A DNA stretch of 64,000 nt from Pseudothauera lacus (GTDB lineage: Bacteria; Pseudomonadota; Gammaproteobacteria; Burkholderiales; Rhodocyclaceae): NCBI RefSeq assembly GCF_003034845.1, contig NZ_PZKC01000005.1:62001-126000 (forward strand), in the 5' to 3' direction. Shown here piece after piece: positions 16,701 through 25,068 of this stretch. The notes under the pieces were generated by a model. It was not told where the DNA came from. It made no database searches and was given only the letters and a program-made list of their open reading frames with translations. How positions within the stretch are numbered: the stretch's first letter is position 1; every line of letters starts with the position of its first letter. The position numbers and the translations under genes were made by a program.

Positions 16701-19625
16701 GGACTCGTCGACTTCCGCCAGGGCGGGCAGTTCGTCGGCCGGCGCGGCGCTTTCGGCCAGCGCGATATCCACACCGAGGTCGTCCGCAACGCTTGCCGGC
16801 TGCTCGGAAGGTTCCGCCGTTTCGATCCCGGCTGCGGGCAGGTTGGCGTCGAGTTCAGGGAAGTCGAGCTCGAAGTCGACCGTCGCCGTCGGCAATGCAG
16901 CCAGTTCGTCGCTCTCCGCAGCCGTTGCCGGCGCTGCCTCGGCCACAGGTGCCTGCTCGGTGGCAGGGGGTTCAGTGGCGGGGGCGACATCAGGTCCGGA
17001 GAGGTCGAAATCGATGCTCTCCGGCACGGGCTCGGGTGCGGAGGGGGGGGGCTCGTCCTCGTCGAGGAACTCCTCGATCTCCAGCGAGGTTTCGGCCGGC
17101 AGGAAGCCGCTGTCGGGCTGCTCGTGGGCGACCGGCAGGACTTCGCCGTCCTCGGAGAGGTCGAGGTCGAAGGCCAGTGTGGTGGCGACCAGCGCCGGGT
17201 CTTCCTCCGGCGGCACGGCGGCGGAGCTCGCAGCCGGGCTTTCGGGCGGCGCTGCGGAAGGCAGGGTGCCGGGTTCGCTGAGCGGTTCCTCGGTGCTGCG
17301 CAGGCGCTCGGCTTCGCCCAGCACGGCACTGGCATCGTAACCGTGCGCGCCACCGCCTTCGAGTTGCGCGACCCATTCGGAGAAGGTCTGATGGGCGGCG
17401 TCGACGAGGTGGTGAAGGGCGGGAGTGGGTGCCCACTCGAACTGCAGCCAGCGGTTGAGGGTCTGCTCGAGTCCCCACGCGGCTTCGCCGAACTCGCGCA
17501 GTCCGACCATGCGGCCGCTGCCCTTGAGGGTGTGGAAGCCGCGGCGGATGGCGGTGAGGTATTCGGTGTTGGAGGGTTCGGTGCGCGACAGCTCGAGGTG
17601 CTCGTCGATGGAGGCGAGCACGTCGTGGGCCTCCTCGATGAAGATCTCCAGCAGTTCGGCGTCGATCTCTTCTTCGCTGGCCTCGATCAGGCGCTGCGTG
17701 TCGGGCGCCCGGGCGGGCAGGTCGAGCGGCGCGGGGGCCGGCTCGGCCTCGAAGTCGTCGCGGTCGAGGCCGACCAGGGCGGGACCTTCGCCGTCGTCCT
17801 CGTCATCCTCGCCGTCGTCGGCGAAGGCGTCGGCAGGTGCCTGGGCAGGGGCGACGGCAGCCTCCGCCGCGGGGGTGTCGGCGGCGGTGTGGCCGGTCGC
17901 AGCGGGTACGGCGAGGTCGAGGAAATCCTCTTCTTCCTCGGGAGCTTCCTCGATGACCTCCTCGGCGTCAGGGTCGAGGAAGCGCGCCAGGCGCGCCGGC
18001 CCATGCTGCAGGGCCTCGATATAGAAGCCGAGGGCGGAGAGGCGGTGGGCAAGGTCTTCGGCGGCACCGGCAGGCGGGGCTTCGCTGTCGGCGGCGAAGC
18101 CGGCAATGGTATCCGCGGCGTCGTGGAGGAGGGCGATGGCTTCGTCGTCGCCGAGCAGGGTCAGTGCCCCTTCGATCTGGTGCAGGGGGCCGGCGAGGGT
18201 GGCGAGCGGGGCGCGCTTGTCGTTGTTGCGGAAGAAGTCGTCGAGGGTCTGTTCGACGTGGGCGAGGCTGGAGAGGATCTCGCGCGACAACTGGGCGAGT
18301 GCGTCACGCTCCTGGTTGCGCCGCGCACCGAGGGTGGTTGCCGAGGTTTCTGCGGCCTCCAGTGCTTCGCCGCGGATGAAGGCGGCAAGGCGCTTGATGG
18401 TGTCGGCAACCTGGCCGGAGAAGGCCGCGTCGGGACCGCCGCGCTCCAGGGCCGATTCGCCCAGCAGGAGGGCGGTGGCGACCTCCATGGAAAGCGTTTC
18501 GTTGAGCTGCAGGGGATCCTTGCGCAGCCATTGCACGCAGCTGTCGAGGCCGTCGAGCAGGCGCACGAAGGCCGGGCGGCCGAGTTGCGGCGCTTCCTGG
18601 AGGGCGTCGTGCAGTTGCTGTTCAAAGCGCGGCAGCGCACTGGCGCTGCCGGTGGTGAATTCGTCCCAGGTCTCCTTGGCCTGTCCGAGCCGGGTGCGCA
18701 GGCTCTGCAGCAGGGGCGCGAGCGGCGCATCGCTGACCGTGGCGCCGGGCTCGGGCATCAGGGCGTCGAGGTACCAGGTGCGCCGCACGGCCTGCTGGTG
18801 GGGCGTGCTCGCGGGTATGCAGGCGACGTGGTAGAGCAGTTCGCGCATCAGGCGGTCGGGCACCGCGGCGGAGCCGCCCAGGGTGCGGCGCTGCTGGGCG
18901 TCGAGTTGGGCGCAGAGCTTGCGGATGGGCGGTTCCGAGGCCAGCGTGCCGGCGGCGAGGCCGTCGAGCAGGGCCAGCGAGGCCCACCACAGCGCGCGCG
19001 CGGGGGCGCCCGGGAGAACCTGTTCGATGCCGGTTACCGCTTCGCGCATGGCGGTGATCGCGGCCTTGTCCTGAGGGTTGCGCAGCCAGCCCAGCAGGCC
19101 TTGCTCGTAGTGCGTGCGCAGGCGGCGCAGGCGGCGGCGCAAGCGGCGTTCGTCGAGGTCGAGCGGCGGCGGGCGGCGCTTCGGGCGCAGTGACAGGTCG
19201 GGGAAGAAGAGGTCCGCGGCGCTGCCCTCGCTGCCACGGGCAGCGAGCAACTCGGCATACAGGCCGGCCAGGCGCAAAGGCTGGTCGGCGGCGCCGTGGA
19301 CGAGTTCTTCGAGATAGTTGCCGATGGCGGCAAGTGCGCGCCTGCCGAGGCTGAGCAGGGCACCGTCGACAGTGATTTCGGCGCGTGCGGCGCTGCCGAG
19401 GAGCTGGTCGAGGGTATCGGCGAAGTGGGTCAGGCCGTCGAGGCCGACTATGGACAGCGCCCCGCGCGCCTGGTGGAGATGGTTCTGGGCGAACTGGATG
19501 CGGCTGCCCGCATCTTCCGCCTGTGCAGCCTCGTCCAGCGCTTCCGCTGCACGACCCAGGGAGAGGTCGATCTCGCCTTTGACCCAGGTGAGCGGGCCGA
19601 GATCCAGTTCGGTGGGGTGCGTCAT
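13704..19625 (-). CDS. chpA: Pil-Chp hybrid sensor kinase ChpA/PilL with several Hpt domains
   Basis: This 1973-residue CheA-like kinase is the central kinase of the chemosensory system controlling type IV pili. Reading from the N terminus, two Hpt-like bundles without a canonical HxxKG site come first (HQARGAL near 51, HQIEGAL near 482). Three further Hpt domains carry likely phospho-His H698 (HTLKGSGRM), H1102 (HTLAGISGTA) and H1275 (HTLKGSARM). A long Ala/Glu/Pro-rich acidic linker lies around 770-1050. The C terminus has the dimerisation and ATPase region (HLLRNSVAHG near 1560, DDGAGLD near 1604, GRGVGMDVV), a CheW-like domain, and a receiver domain with phospho-acceptor D1903 (LSDIEMPRMDG). 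Last gene of pilG-pilH-pilI-pilJ-chpA. No pilK or chpB methylation enzymes are present here. Confidence 0.95.
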   Translation of the reverse strand: MTHPTELDLGPLTWVKGEIDLSLGRAAEALDEAAQAEDAGSRIQFAQNHLHQARGALSIVGLDGLTHFADTLDQLLGSAARAEITVDGALLSLGRRALAAIGNYLEELVHGAADQPLRLAGLYAELLAARGSEGSAADLFFPDLSLRPKRRPPPLDLDERRLRRRLRRLRTHYEQGLLGWLRNPQDKAAITAMREAVTGIEQVLPGAPARALWWASLALLDGLAAGTLASEPPIRKLCAQLDAQQRRTLGGSAAVPDRLMRELLYHVACIPASTPHQQAVRRTWYLDALMPEPGATVSDAPLAPLLQSLRTRLGQAKETWDEFTTGSASALPRFEQQLHDALQEAPQLGRPAFVRLLDGLDSCVQWLRKDPLQLNETLSMEVATALLLGESALERGGPDAAFSGQVADTIKRLAAFIRGEALEAAETSATTLGARRNQERDALAQLSREILSSLAHVEQTLDDFFRNNDKRAPLATLAGPLHQIEGALTLLGDDEAIALLHDAADTIAGFAADSEAPPAGAAEDLAHRLSALGFYIEALQHGPARLARFLDPDAEEVIEEAPEEEEDFLDLAVPAATGHTAADTPAAEAAVAPAQAPADAFADDGEDDEDDGEGPALVGLDRDDFEAEPAPAPLDLPARAPDTQRLIEASEEEIDAELLEIFIEEAHDVLASIDEHLELSRTEPSNTEYLTAIRRGFHTLKGSGRMVGLREFGEAAWGLEQTLNRWLQFEWAPTPALHHLVDAAHQTFSEWVAQLEGGGAHGYDASAVLGEAERLRSTEEPLSEPGTLPSAAPPESPAASSAAVPPEEDPALVATTLAFDLDLSEDGEVLPVAHEQPDSGFLPAETSLEIEEFLDEDEPPPSAPEPVPESIDFDLSGPDVAPATEPPATEQAPVAEAAPATAAESDELAALPTATVDFELDFPELDANLPAAGIETAEPSEQPASVADDLGVDIALAESAAPADELPALAEVDESPIAPPADPGVAEHPNELPELPASAAAAPTAAETSAAREAEAEDGGTDEHPEQPETSSAVGIAADEAVDMPPSEGDYVRIGDSEISRPLFDLYLAEAAHHISVLHQEFDRLQANPTLPPPEPAVRAAHTLAGISGTARLEPPHLLGRAMEHALARCRDQQHAPSGEQTALLRSALDTLEAMVAEVATRSLPLPVPELAEQLEAIGRYPLSEEPALSAEVPAPAATPAAEASVVDTVTSAAAAPVVESEPAAPVHDEIDAQLLPIFLEEGGELLTGLHAALRAWRAEPGSAEHPHSVARQLHTLKGSARMTGAMNLGEHVHQMESRFESLRKGAADPGALIDELVAGLDIVEQSIDILAGGGIPAAAEAAQGPAEDTTAAAPATAIEVAAEQEAAAGSAMLRVRADAVDSFVNQAGEIGIARTRIEGELRTLRRSLLDLTENVIRLRNQLREVEIQAEVQMQSRIAQAESHHAEFDPLEMDRYTRLQELTRMMAESVNDVTTVQQNLLKNLDGADVALHSQARMSRELQQALMQVRMVPFDSLADRLYRIVRQSAKELGKRANLDLRGGRIELDRGVLEHMVAPLEHLLRNSVAHGIEDADRRRSAGKDEIGEITLTVKQEGNEIAIELADDGAGLDFERIAERARANGLLGADEQADEKRLTNLIFVPGFSTAGSLSTISGRGVGMDVVKSETAAAGGRIDVSSVPGSGTRFRIYLPLTLAVTQALLVRAGQRTYAIPSSMIAQVLELKAAPLAALVEAGGTDWQGEHYSYRYLTRLLGDSHAEPEVQRFNWVLLLRAGAQTLALHVDALRGNQEIVVKNAGPQIARLVGVSGATVLGDGEIVLILNPVALASRSLGGSPAEDGSLIGGSPAPAAARIPTILVVDDSLTVRKIASRLLEREGYQVLTAKDGVDALEKLLDTVPDVILSDIEMPRMDGFDLVRNIRADERTRKVPVIMITSRLAEKHRRYAEEVGANHYLGKPYQEEELLALLAGYTGRS

Positions 19626-19650
19626 GTGCGGGTCTCTTGCCTTGGTTCGG

Positions 19651-21786
19651 TCAGACCTTGAAGCCCGATACCGAGCCCTTCAGTTCCACTGCGAGGTCGG
19701 CCAGTTCGCCGATCGACACGGCGGTCTGCTGGGTGCTGCGGGTGGTCTGTTCGGTGACCCCCAGAATGCCTTTCATGGCTTCCGCAACGGTGGTTGCGGT
19801 GGCAGCCTGGCGCTGGGTGTCGGTGGAGATCTGTTCGATGAGGCGGGCGGCTTCCATCGACACCTGGCCGATCTCGGCGAGCGCCTGGCCGGCGGCGTCG
19901 GAGAGCTGGGCGCCCTCGACCACGTCGCGGGTGGCGGTTTCCATTGCGCCCACGGCGTCCTGGGTGTCGGTCTGAATGGTCTTCACGATCGCCGCGATCT
20001 GCTTGGTGGCCTCTGCGGAGCGTTCCGCGAGGCGCTGCACTTCTTCCGCAACCACGGTGAAGCCGCGACCCGCTTCACCGGCCGAGGCGGCCTGGATGGC
20101 GGCGTTGAGCGCCAGCACGTTGGTCTGCTCGGTAATGTCGGAAATCAGTTCGACGATCTCGCCGATCTCCTGCGAGGATTCGCCGAGGCGCTTGATGCGC
20201 TTGGAGGTTTCCTGGATCTGCTCGCGGATGTCGTTCATGCCACGGATGGTGTTCTCCACCGCGTCGGCGCCCTTGCGCGCCGATTCCAGCGAGCGCCGTG
20301 CCACCTGGGCAGACTGCAGCGCGCGCTCGGAGGACTGGCTCATCGACTCGGCCATCTGCTCGACGGTGCTGCCGGCCTCCTTCAGCTCCTGGGCCTGTTT
20401 CTCGGTGGCGGCAAGCAGCTCGGTGGAGGTGCGCTGGGCGGATTCGGTGGCCGCGGTCACGCGGGTGGCGGCGTCGTTGATGCGGCCTACCAGCACGCCG
20501 AGTTCCTCAATGGTGTAGTTCACCGAGTCGGCAATGGCGCCGGTGATGTCTTCGGAGACCGTGGCGCGGATGGTGAGGTCGCCGTCGGCGAGGTCGCCCA
20601 TCTCGTTCATCAGGCGCAGGATGGCCTGCTGGGTCTGGTTGCGCTCGCCCTCGGCGGCCAGACGCTGGCGTTCGGATTCGGCGCGGCGGCCGGCGAGGTC
20701 GTCGCTGTAGGCCTTGGCCATCATCAGCAGCACGGCGATGCCGGCAAGGGCGGTGAGCACGGCGAGCAGGGTGGCCGGGTTGAGACCGCGGAAGGTCTGC
20801 GCATAGGCGTCGCCGAGGCCGTTGGTGCGGTCGAGCAGGGTGGTGGAGTCGCGGAAGATGCGCGAACCGGCCTGCTTGGCCTGCACCAGCAGCTGGATGT
20901 TGCCGAGGATGCCGGAAACCGCCTCGAGGGTCTCGCGCGAGGTCTGCTCGAGCTCGGCGAGACGGGCGCGGGTCTCGCCGTCGCCGCCGGCCTGCACGAG
21001 CTGGGCGAGGTGTTCGCGGAAGGTGTTGGTGTCCTTGCCGAGCAGGAAGGCCACTTCCGGGTCGATGGCGTCGGCGACCAGCAGGGCGTTGGCGTTCTTG
21101 GCCATGCGCTGGGTGAGCATCACCGCGCGGTTGGCGGTGGCGATGTCGCGGGAGCCCGCGCCGGCGAGCAGCTTCAGCGCCGCGACCTGCTCGGAAAGGT
21201 CGAGGAGCAGGGCGTTCTGGGCGTTGATGGTGTCAACCGACTGGTTGAGGGTGATGAGGTTCTGCTGTTCGCTGAGGAGCTGGCCGGTGTCCTGCTCGGT
21301 CTTGCGCCAGACTTCGGTAAGGGCCTGGATGGCATCCTGGGTGCCGGCCGGGCTGGCAGGAACGGCGGTGCCGTCGATCTCGCCGCCCTGGGTGAGGGCG
21401 CGCAGCAGGGTGCTGAAGCGCGTGCTGGCCTGGCGCAGTTCGCCGAAGGCCTCGGCGTTGCCCTGCAGCGAGAGCTGGGCGGCCTTGGCGATCTGCTGCG
21501 AGAGCATGCGCATTTCACCGGCTGCGGCCACGTAGGTGGTGGCATGGGTGGTCTGCCGGCCCTGGTAGATCAGCAGGGCCGCGGTGACCACGACGAGCAG
21601 CGCGAAGATCACCCCGAGGTTGCGGATGCGCTCGGTGACCGGGCGCTCGCCCTGGGCTGCACTGCCGGCGGCGGCGCTGCGCGGCGGTGGCGCGCTGGAC
21701 TCGAGGATGGTGGTATCGCTCGGAATGTCGGCCGGGGCCGCCTTTTTCTTCTTGCCGAAGGAAAGCTCGGGAAGCTTCAATGCCAT
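19651..21786 (-). CDS. pilJ: Type IV pilus chemoreceptor PilJ
   Basis: A 711-residue methyl-accepting-type receptor that signals to the ChpA kinase. After a cytoplasmic N-terminal stretch rich in Lys/Pro, a first membrane helix lies near residues 62-80 ([18 protein letters not shown]). The periplasmic part has two PilJ-type modules, each with the MLxQxxAK motif ([23 protein letters not shown]). The second helix is [21 protein letters not shown] long coiled-coil signalling domain has the tip [23 protein letters not shown]. The 57 bases to pilI and 25 to chpA fit one operon. Confidence 0.95.
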   Translation of the reverse strand: MALKLPELSFGKKKKAAPADIPSDTTILESSAPPPRSAAAGSAAQGERPVTERIRNLGVIFALLVVVTAALLIYQGRQTTHATTYVAAAGEMRMLSQQIAKAAQLSLQGNAEAFGELRQASTRFSTLLRALTQGGEIDGTAVPASPAGTQDAIQALTEVWRKTEQDTGQLLSEQQNLITLNQSVDTINAQNALLLDLSEQVAALKLLAGAGSRDIATANRAVMLTQRMAKNANALLVADAIDPEVAFLLGKDTNTFREHLAQLVQAGGDGETRARLAELEQTSRETLEAVSGILGNIQLLVQAKQAGSRIFRDSTTLLDRTNGLGDAYAQTFRGLNPATLLAVLTALAGIAVLLMMAKAYSDDLAGRRAESERQRLAAEGERNQTQQAILRLMNEMGDLADGDLTIRATVSEDITGAIADSVNYTIEELGVLVGRINDAATRVTAATESAQRTSTELLAATEKQAQELKEAGSTVEQMAESMSQSSERALQSAQVARRSLESARKGADAVENTIRGMNDIREQIQETSKRIKRLGESSQEIGEIVELISDITEQTNVLALNAAIQAASAGEAGRGFTVVAEEVQRLAERSAEATKQIAAIVKTIQTDTQDAVGAMETATRDVVEGAQLSDAAGQALAEIGQVSMEAARLIEQISTDTQRQAATATTVAEAMKGILGVTEQTTRSTQQTAVSIGELADLAVELKGSVSGFKV

Positions 21787-21843
21787 GTCGCGTGCTCCGC
21801 CACAAAGGGGTGTATGCCTGTCGGGCCCGTTGCGGCCCGTGCG

Positions 21844-22356
21844 TTAATCAATGCCAGCGTCGAGAAATACGGGTTGTGCAAGCAGTTTCGGTACGTCGAG
21901 TTTGAGCCACAGCCGGTCCTGGGTGTCGCGCAGGCGCTGCGCTACCCAGGGCCGGGGATCGGCCTCGCCGCGGTCGGCCTCGAAGTCTTCCGGGGTGCGC
22001 AGGCCGACCGCGCGCGATACCAGGATGGCGCTGTTGACGCCGAGCTTGGCGCCGATCAGCAGCAGGCGGGCATGGCCCGCCGGGGGAATGGGAGCGCCGC
22101 CGTGGAAGGCGGAGAAGTCCACCACGCCGTAGAGGCTGCCGCGAACGTTGACCACGCCGTTGAACCAGGGGCGGGTCAGGGGAACGCTGGCCAGCGCCGG
22201 CACCGGGAGGATCTCGCCGGTGGCGGCGAGGTCGACCAGCCAGTTCTCGTCGCCGGCCTGCACGCCCAGCAGGGCACGGCGCTGCCCGCTCTGGGCCGCG
22301 GCGAGCCGCCGCGACAGGTTTTCCTGAAACTCGCGCAGACTGATCCGCTTGGCCAT
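21844..22356 (-). CDS. pilI: CheW-like coupling protein PilI
   Basis: A 170-residue single CheW domain that couples PilJ to ChpA. The segments WFNGVVNVRGSLYGVVDFSA and LRDTQDRLWLKLDVPKLL (end of domain) are typical of PilI. It begins 4 bases after pilH. Confidence 0.92.
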   Translation of the reverse strand: MAKRISLREFQENLSRRLAAAQSGQRRALLGVQAGDENWLVDLAATGEILPVPALASVPLTRPWFNGVVNVRGSLYGVVDFSAFHGGAPIPPAGHARLLLIGAKLGVNSAILVSRAVGLRTPEDFEADRGEADPRPWVAQRLRDTQDRLWLKLDVPKLLAQPVFLDAGID

Positions 22357-22360
22357 TGCG

Positions 22361-22726
22361 TCAGCCCAGGGCCTTGATGCGGCCGAGGAGTTCGGCTTGG
22401 TCGACCGGCTTCACCAGGTAGTCGTAGGCGCCCTGGCGCATGCCCCAGATGCGGTCGGTTTCCAGCCCCTTGCTGGTGCACATGATGATGGGGATGGCGC
22501 GGGTGGCTTCGTCGCGGGAGATCGTGCGGGTGGCCTGGTAGCCGTTCATGCCCGGCATCACCACATCCATCAGGATGAGGTCGGGCGTCTCGCTCTTGCT
22601 CTTGACGATGGCGTCTTCGCCGCTGTCCGCGGTGGCGACCTCGTAGCCGTTCTTGACCAGCAGTTCGGTCATCGCCAGGCGTTCGGTGGGAGAGTCGTCA
22701 ACGACGAGGATTTTCTTGATCGGCAT
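22361..22726 (-). CDS. pilH: Response regulator PilH
   Basis: A 121-residue stand-alone receiver domain. Acidic pocket VVDDSPTER at the N terminus, phospho-acceptor Asp in LILMDVVMPGMNGYQA (near residue 52), Thr/Ser in IIMCTSKG and Lys in DYLVKPVD are all present. In Pseudomonas PilH works with PilT-driven retraction and as a phosphate sink; I infer the same role from order and sequence. Confidence 0.93.
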   Translation of the reverse strand: MPIKKILVVDDSPTERLAMTELLVKNGYEVATADSGEDAIVKSKSETPDLILMDVVMPGMNGYQATRTISRDEATRAIPIIMCTSKGLETDRIWGMRQGAYDYLVKPVDQAELLGRIKALG

Positions 22727-22757
22727 CGTGCGGATTCCTGTCTCCGGTTGCGGTGGG

Positions 22758-23144
22758 TCAGCTTGCCTGGCGCGGGGCGTGGGTGGCCACCGCCTTGAGC
22801 AGGCTGTCCTTGGTGAAGGGTTTGGTGAGGTATTCGTCGGAGCCCACCATGCGTCCGCGGGCGCGGTCGAAGAGGCCGTCCTTGGAGGACAGCATGATCA
22901 CCGGGGTGGCGGCGAGGCGGGTGTTCTTCTTGATCAGCGCACAGGTCTGATAGCCGTCCAGGCGCGGCATCATGATGTCGACGAAGATCACGTCGGGGTG
23001 GTGGTCGGTGATCTTCGACAGGGCGTCGAAACCGTCTTCGGCGAGCAGCACCTGGCAGCCGGCCTGGCCGAGAAAGATCTCGGCGCTGCGCCGGATGGTG
23101 TTGCTGTCGTCAATCACCATCACCTTTAGTCCGGTCAGGTCCAT
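22758..23144 (-). CDS. pilG: Response regulator PilG
   Basis: A 128-residue receiver-only protein. VMVIDDSNTIRRSAEIFL supplies the acidic pocket, VIFVDIMMPRLDGYQ the phospho-acceptor Asp, and MLSSKDG and EYLTKPF the switch residues. ATG 23144 is chosen over an ATG five codons upstream because MDLTGLKVMVIDDS matches PilG proteins. First gene of the pilGHIJ-chpA operon; in Pseudomonas PilG promotes pilus extension through the FimX/PilB pathway. Confidence 0.92.
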   Translation of the reverse strand: MDLTGLKVMVIDDSNTIRRSAEIFLGQAGCQVLLAEDGFDALSKITDHHPDVIFVDIMMPRLDGYQTCALIKKNTRLAATPVIMLSSKDGLFDRARGRMVGSDEYLTKPFTKDSLLKAVATHAPRQAS

Positions 23145-23171
23145 GGTGTCATTCCTCACGGTTTATTTCGC

Positions 23172-23191
23172 CGCGCCACGATTCCGGCGCG
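23172..23191 (-). terminator. Weak hairpin between rubredoxin gene and pilG
   Basis: CGCGCC (23172-23177) pairs with GGCGCG (23186-23191) around an 8-base loop, 45 bases after the rubredoxin stop on the same strand. No T-tract; could end the rubredoxin transcript or sit in the pilG leader. Confidence 0.3.
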
Positions 23192-23235
23192 ACGCAAAGC
23201 ATACATCATTCGGGCAGTCAGCGGCTGCGCCGGCG

Positions 23236-23415
23236 TCATATTCTGACCAGCTCGAAGTCTTCCTTGCGGGCTTCGCACTCGGGGCAGGTCCAGTTCGGCG
23301 GGATGTCTTCCCAGCGCGTGCCGGGAAGGATGCCGTCGGCGGGCAGTCCTGCAGCTTCGTCATAGATGAAGCCGCAGATCAGGCACATCCAGGTCTTGTA
23401 TTCGGTGTCGGCCAT
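23236..23415 (-). CDS. rubA: Rubredoxin
   Basis: A 59-residue one-iron electron carrier. The four iron-ligand cysteines are C11 and C14 (WMCLICGFIYDE) and C44 and C47 (WTCPECEARKEDF), with the usual DGILPGTRWEDIP between them. It is a separate short gene 91 bases upstream of pilG on the same strand and divergent from thiD. Electron partners are not encoded nearby. Rubredoxins beside the pilGHIJ operon are, to my knowledge, common in related betaproteobacteria. Confidence 0.95.
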   Translation of the reverse strand: MADTEYKTWMCLICGFIYDEAAGLPADGILPGTRWEDIPPNWTCPECEARKEDFELVRI

Positions 23416-23481
23416 CGGGCGGCGTAGTGCGGTAATGGATTGGCTGTAAAATGCGCCAAATCTAAACCCATTTCGCCCGCT

Positions 23482-23497
23482 GCGCCAGTGTTGGCGC
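23482..23497 (+). promoter_or_regulatory. Small stem-loop in the thiD leader
   Basis: GCGCCA and TGGCGC flank GTGT about 16 bases upstream of the thiD-like start. It does not contain the conserved TPP riboswitch elements. Function unknown; it may only influence translation. Confidence 0.25.
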
Positions 23498-23513
23498 GGT
23501 TTGCGTCGCCATC

Positions 23514-24377
23514 ATGCCGACCTCCCCGCCCGATTTCCCGCCCGTGGTCCTGTGTTTTGCTGCCGGCGATGCCACCGGCGGCGGCGGGCTGCAGTCGGAC
23601 ATTCTCACCCTCGGCAGCATGGGATGCCATCCGCTGGGGGTGATGACCGCGGTGAGCGTGCGCGACACCCGCGCCATCGAGGAGCTCGTCGCGCTCGATG
23701 CCGACGCCTTCATGCTGCAGGCTCGCGTGGTCCTCGAGGACATCCCGGTGCAGGCCTTCAAGCTGGGCATGTGCGGTAGCGTCGAGAACGTCGCTGCGGT
23801 GGCGGAGATACTCTCCGACTATCCCGATGTGCCGCTGGTGCTGGAGCCGGCGCTGGCTGGCGGCCCGGTCGACGAGGGCGAGGCCGAGGACATGGTGGCG
23901 GCGCTGGTCGAGTTGGTGTTGCCGCAGGTCAAGCTGCTGGTGGCCAGTGGCGACGAGCTGCTGCGCCTGGCTGCCGGCGACTGGGACGATGGGGACGATC
24001 CCGGCGGGGATGACGCCGAGTTTCCGCTTTCTGCGCAGGAGGCTGCGTCGCGGCTGCTGGCGTTGGGTACCGAGTATGTGCTGATCACCGGCGCCGGGCA
24101 GCCGGGGCCGCAGGTGGTCAACCAGTTGCTGGGCAGTGCAGGGGTGGTGCGCACCGATGCCTGGGAGCGTCTGCCCGGTCCTTTTCTCGGCGCCGGGGCG
24201 ACGCTCTCCGCGGCGGCGGCGGCGGCTCTGGCACACGGCATGAGCGTGCCCGAGGCTGTGCGCGAGGCGCAGGAGTTCACCTGGCAGGCGCTGGCGGCGG
24301 CCTTCCGCCCGGGCATGGGGCCGGCCGTTCCGGACCGCTTCTTCTGGGCCCGTGCGCAGGATGACGATGCGCACTGA
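23514..24377 (+). CDS. Divergent ThiD-like (HMP/HMP-P kinase family) protein lacking the catalytic Cys
   Basis: A 287-residue ribokinase-fold protein related to ThiD, which phosphorylates hydroxymethylpyrimidine for thiamine synthesis. The fold landmarks are present but altered. The N-terminal loop reads AAGDATGGGGLQSD instead of SDSSGGAGIQAD, and VxDPVM(V)A reads VLEPALAGG. The anion-hole GTGCTLS reads GAGATLS, with A229 where ThiD has its catalytic Cys. An acidic Asp/Gly-rich insert lies near 160-172. It overlaps thiE (ATG 24367 is inside its last codons), so it is probably co-expressed with thiamine genes. It may be a catalytically altered kinase or a regulator; I am unsure it has ThiD activity. 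Confidence 0.75.
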   Translation: MPTSPPDFPPVVLCFAAGDATGGGGLQSDILTLGSMGCHPLGVMTAVSVRDTRAIEELVALDADAFMLQARVVLEDIPVQAFKLGMCGSVENVAAVAEILSDYPDVPLVLEPALAGGPVDEGEAEDMVAALVELVLPQVKLLVASGDELLRLAAGDWDDGDDPGGDDAEFPLSAQEAASRLLALGTEYVLITGAGQPGPQVVNQLLGSAGVVRTDAWERLPGPFLGAGATLSAAAAAALAHGMSVPEAVREAQEFTWQALAAAFRPGMGPAVPDRFFWARAQDDDAH

Positions 24378-25068
24378 GCCGCGCTTGCGCGGTCTCTATC
24401 TGATTACTCCCGACGATGCCGACGACAGCCGGCTGCATGCTCGCGTGCGTGCCGCGCTGGCGGGCGGCGCGGCGCTCCTGCAGTACCGCAACAAGGCCCT
24501 CGCCGGTGCGCGGCAGCAAGCTCAGGCGGCGGCGGTGCTGGCGTTGTGCCGTGCTGCCGGGGTGCCGATGGTGGTCAACGACAGCGTCGAACTGGCCCAC
24601 GCCATCGGCGCCGACGGCGTCCATCTTGGTCGTGACGACGGTGATGTGGCTGGCGCGCGCGAGCGCCTCGGCGCCGCGGCGATCATTGGCGTGTCGTGCT
24701 ATGACGAGTGGTGGCGGGCGGAGGCCGGTGCACGCGCGGGGGCCGATTACGTCGCTTTCGGGGCGATGTTCGATTCGCCCACCAAGCCTGCCGCGGTACG
24801 CGCGCCGCTGGCCCTGCTGCAGCGTGCGCGCGACGAACTGGGCGTGGCGGTGGCGGCGATCGGCGGCATTACCGTCGCCAATGCCGCGACGCTGCTCGAT
24901 GCGGGCGCCGATCTGCTGGCGGTGATCAGCGACGTCTTCGGCGCCGCCGATGCGAGCGCGCGCGCAGCGGCCTATGGAGTGCTCTTCTCCGCCGTGGCAG
25001 GTGTGGACCCCCGCACGCCGCGGGGCGACAATGACGGACTTTTACCGCAAGCAGAGCAGGAACCATGA
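24367..25068 (+). CDS. thiE: Thiamine-phosphate synthase ThiE
   Basis: ThiE couples HMP-PP with thiazole phosphate to give thiamine phosphate. A TIM-barrel enzyme of 233 residues with intact key motifs: [29 protein letters not shown], the FDSPTKP loop and [11 protein letters not shown] 24367 is chosen for the CAGGA six bases upstream; in-frame ATG 24361 and GTG 24352 are possible. The stop overlaps the hemL start as ATGA. Confidence 0.92.
   Translation: MRTEPRLRGLYLITPDDADDSRLHARVRAALAGGAALLQYRNKALAGARQQAQAAAVLALCRAAGVPMVVNDSVELAHAIGADGVHLGRDDGDVAGARERLGAAAIIGVSCYDEWWRAEAGARAGADYVAFGAMFDSPTKPAAVRAPLALLQRARDELGVAVAAIGGITVANAATLLDAGADLLAVISDVFGAADASARAAAYGVLFSAVAGVDPRTPRGDNDGLLPQAEQEP

Noticed and set aside
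14922-19193. A 1423-codon open frame on the plus strand opposite chpA, rich in Gly, Val and Arg
   Set aside because: It mirrors the chpA frame in very GC-rich DNA. The chpA product has recognised domains throughout, and the antisense product resembles no family.
19318-22377. A 1019-codon plus-strand frame opposite pilJ and pilI
   Set aside because: Same reason: pilJ and pilI are clear and their high third-position GC keeps the opposite strand open.
23416-23513. Possible TPP riboswitch before thiD-thiE
   Set aside because: The conserved CTGAGA and ACCTGA-type elements are missing; only a small hairpin is present.
24367-25068. Use of the upstream GTG 24352 or ATG 24361 as the thiE start
   Set aside because: The CAGGA ribosome-site-like sequence is correctly spaced only for ATG 24367.
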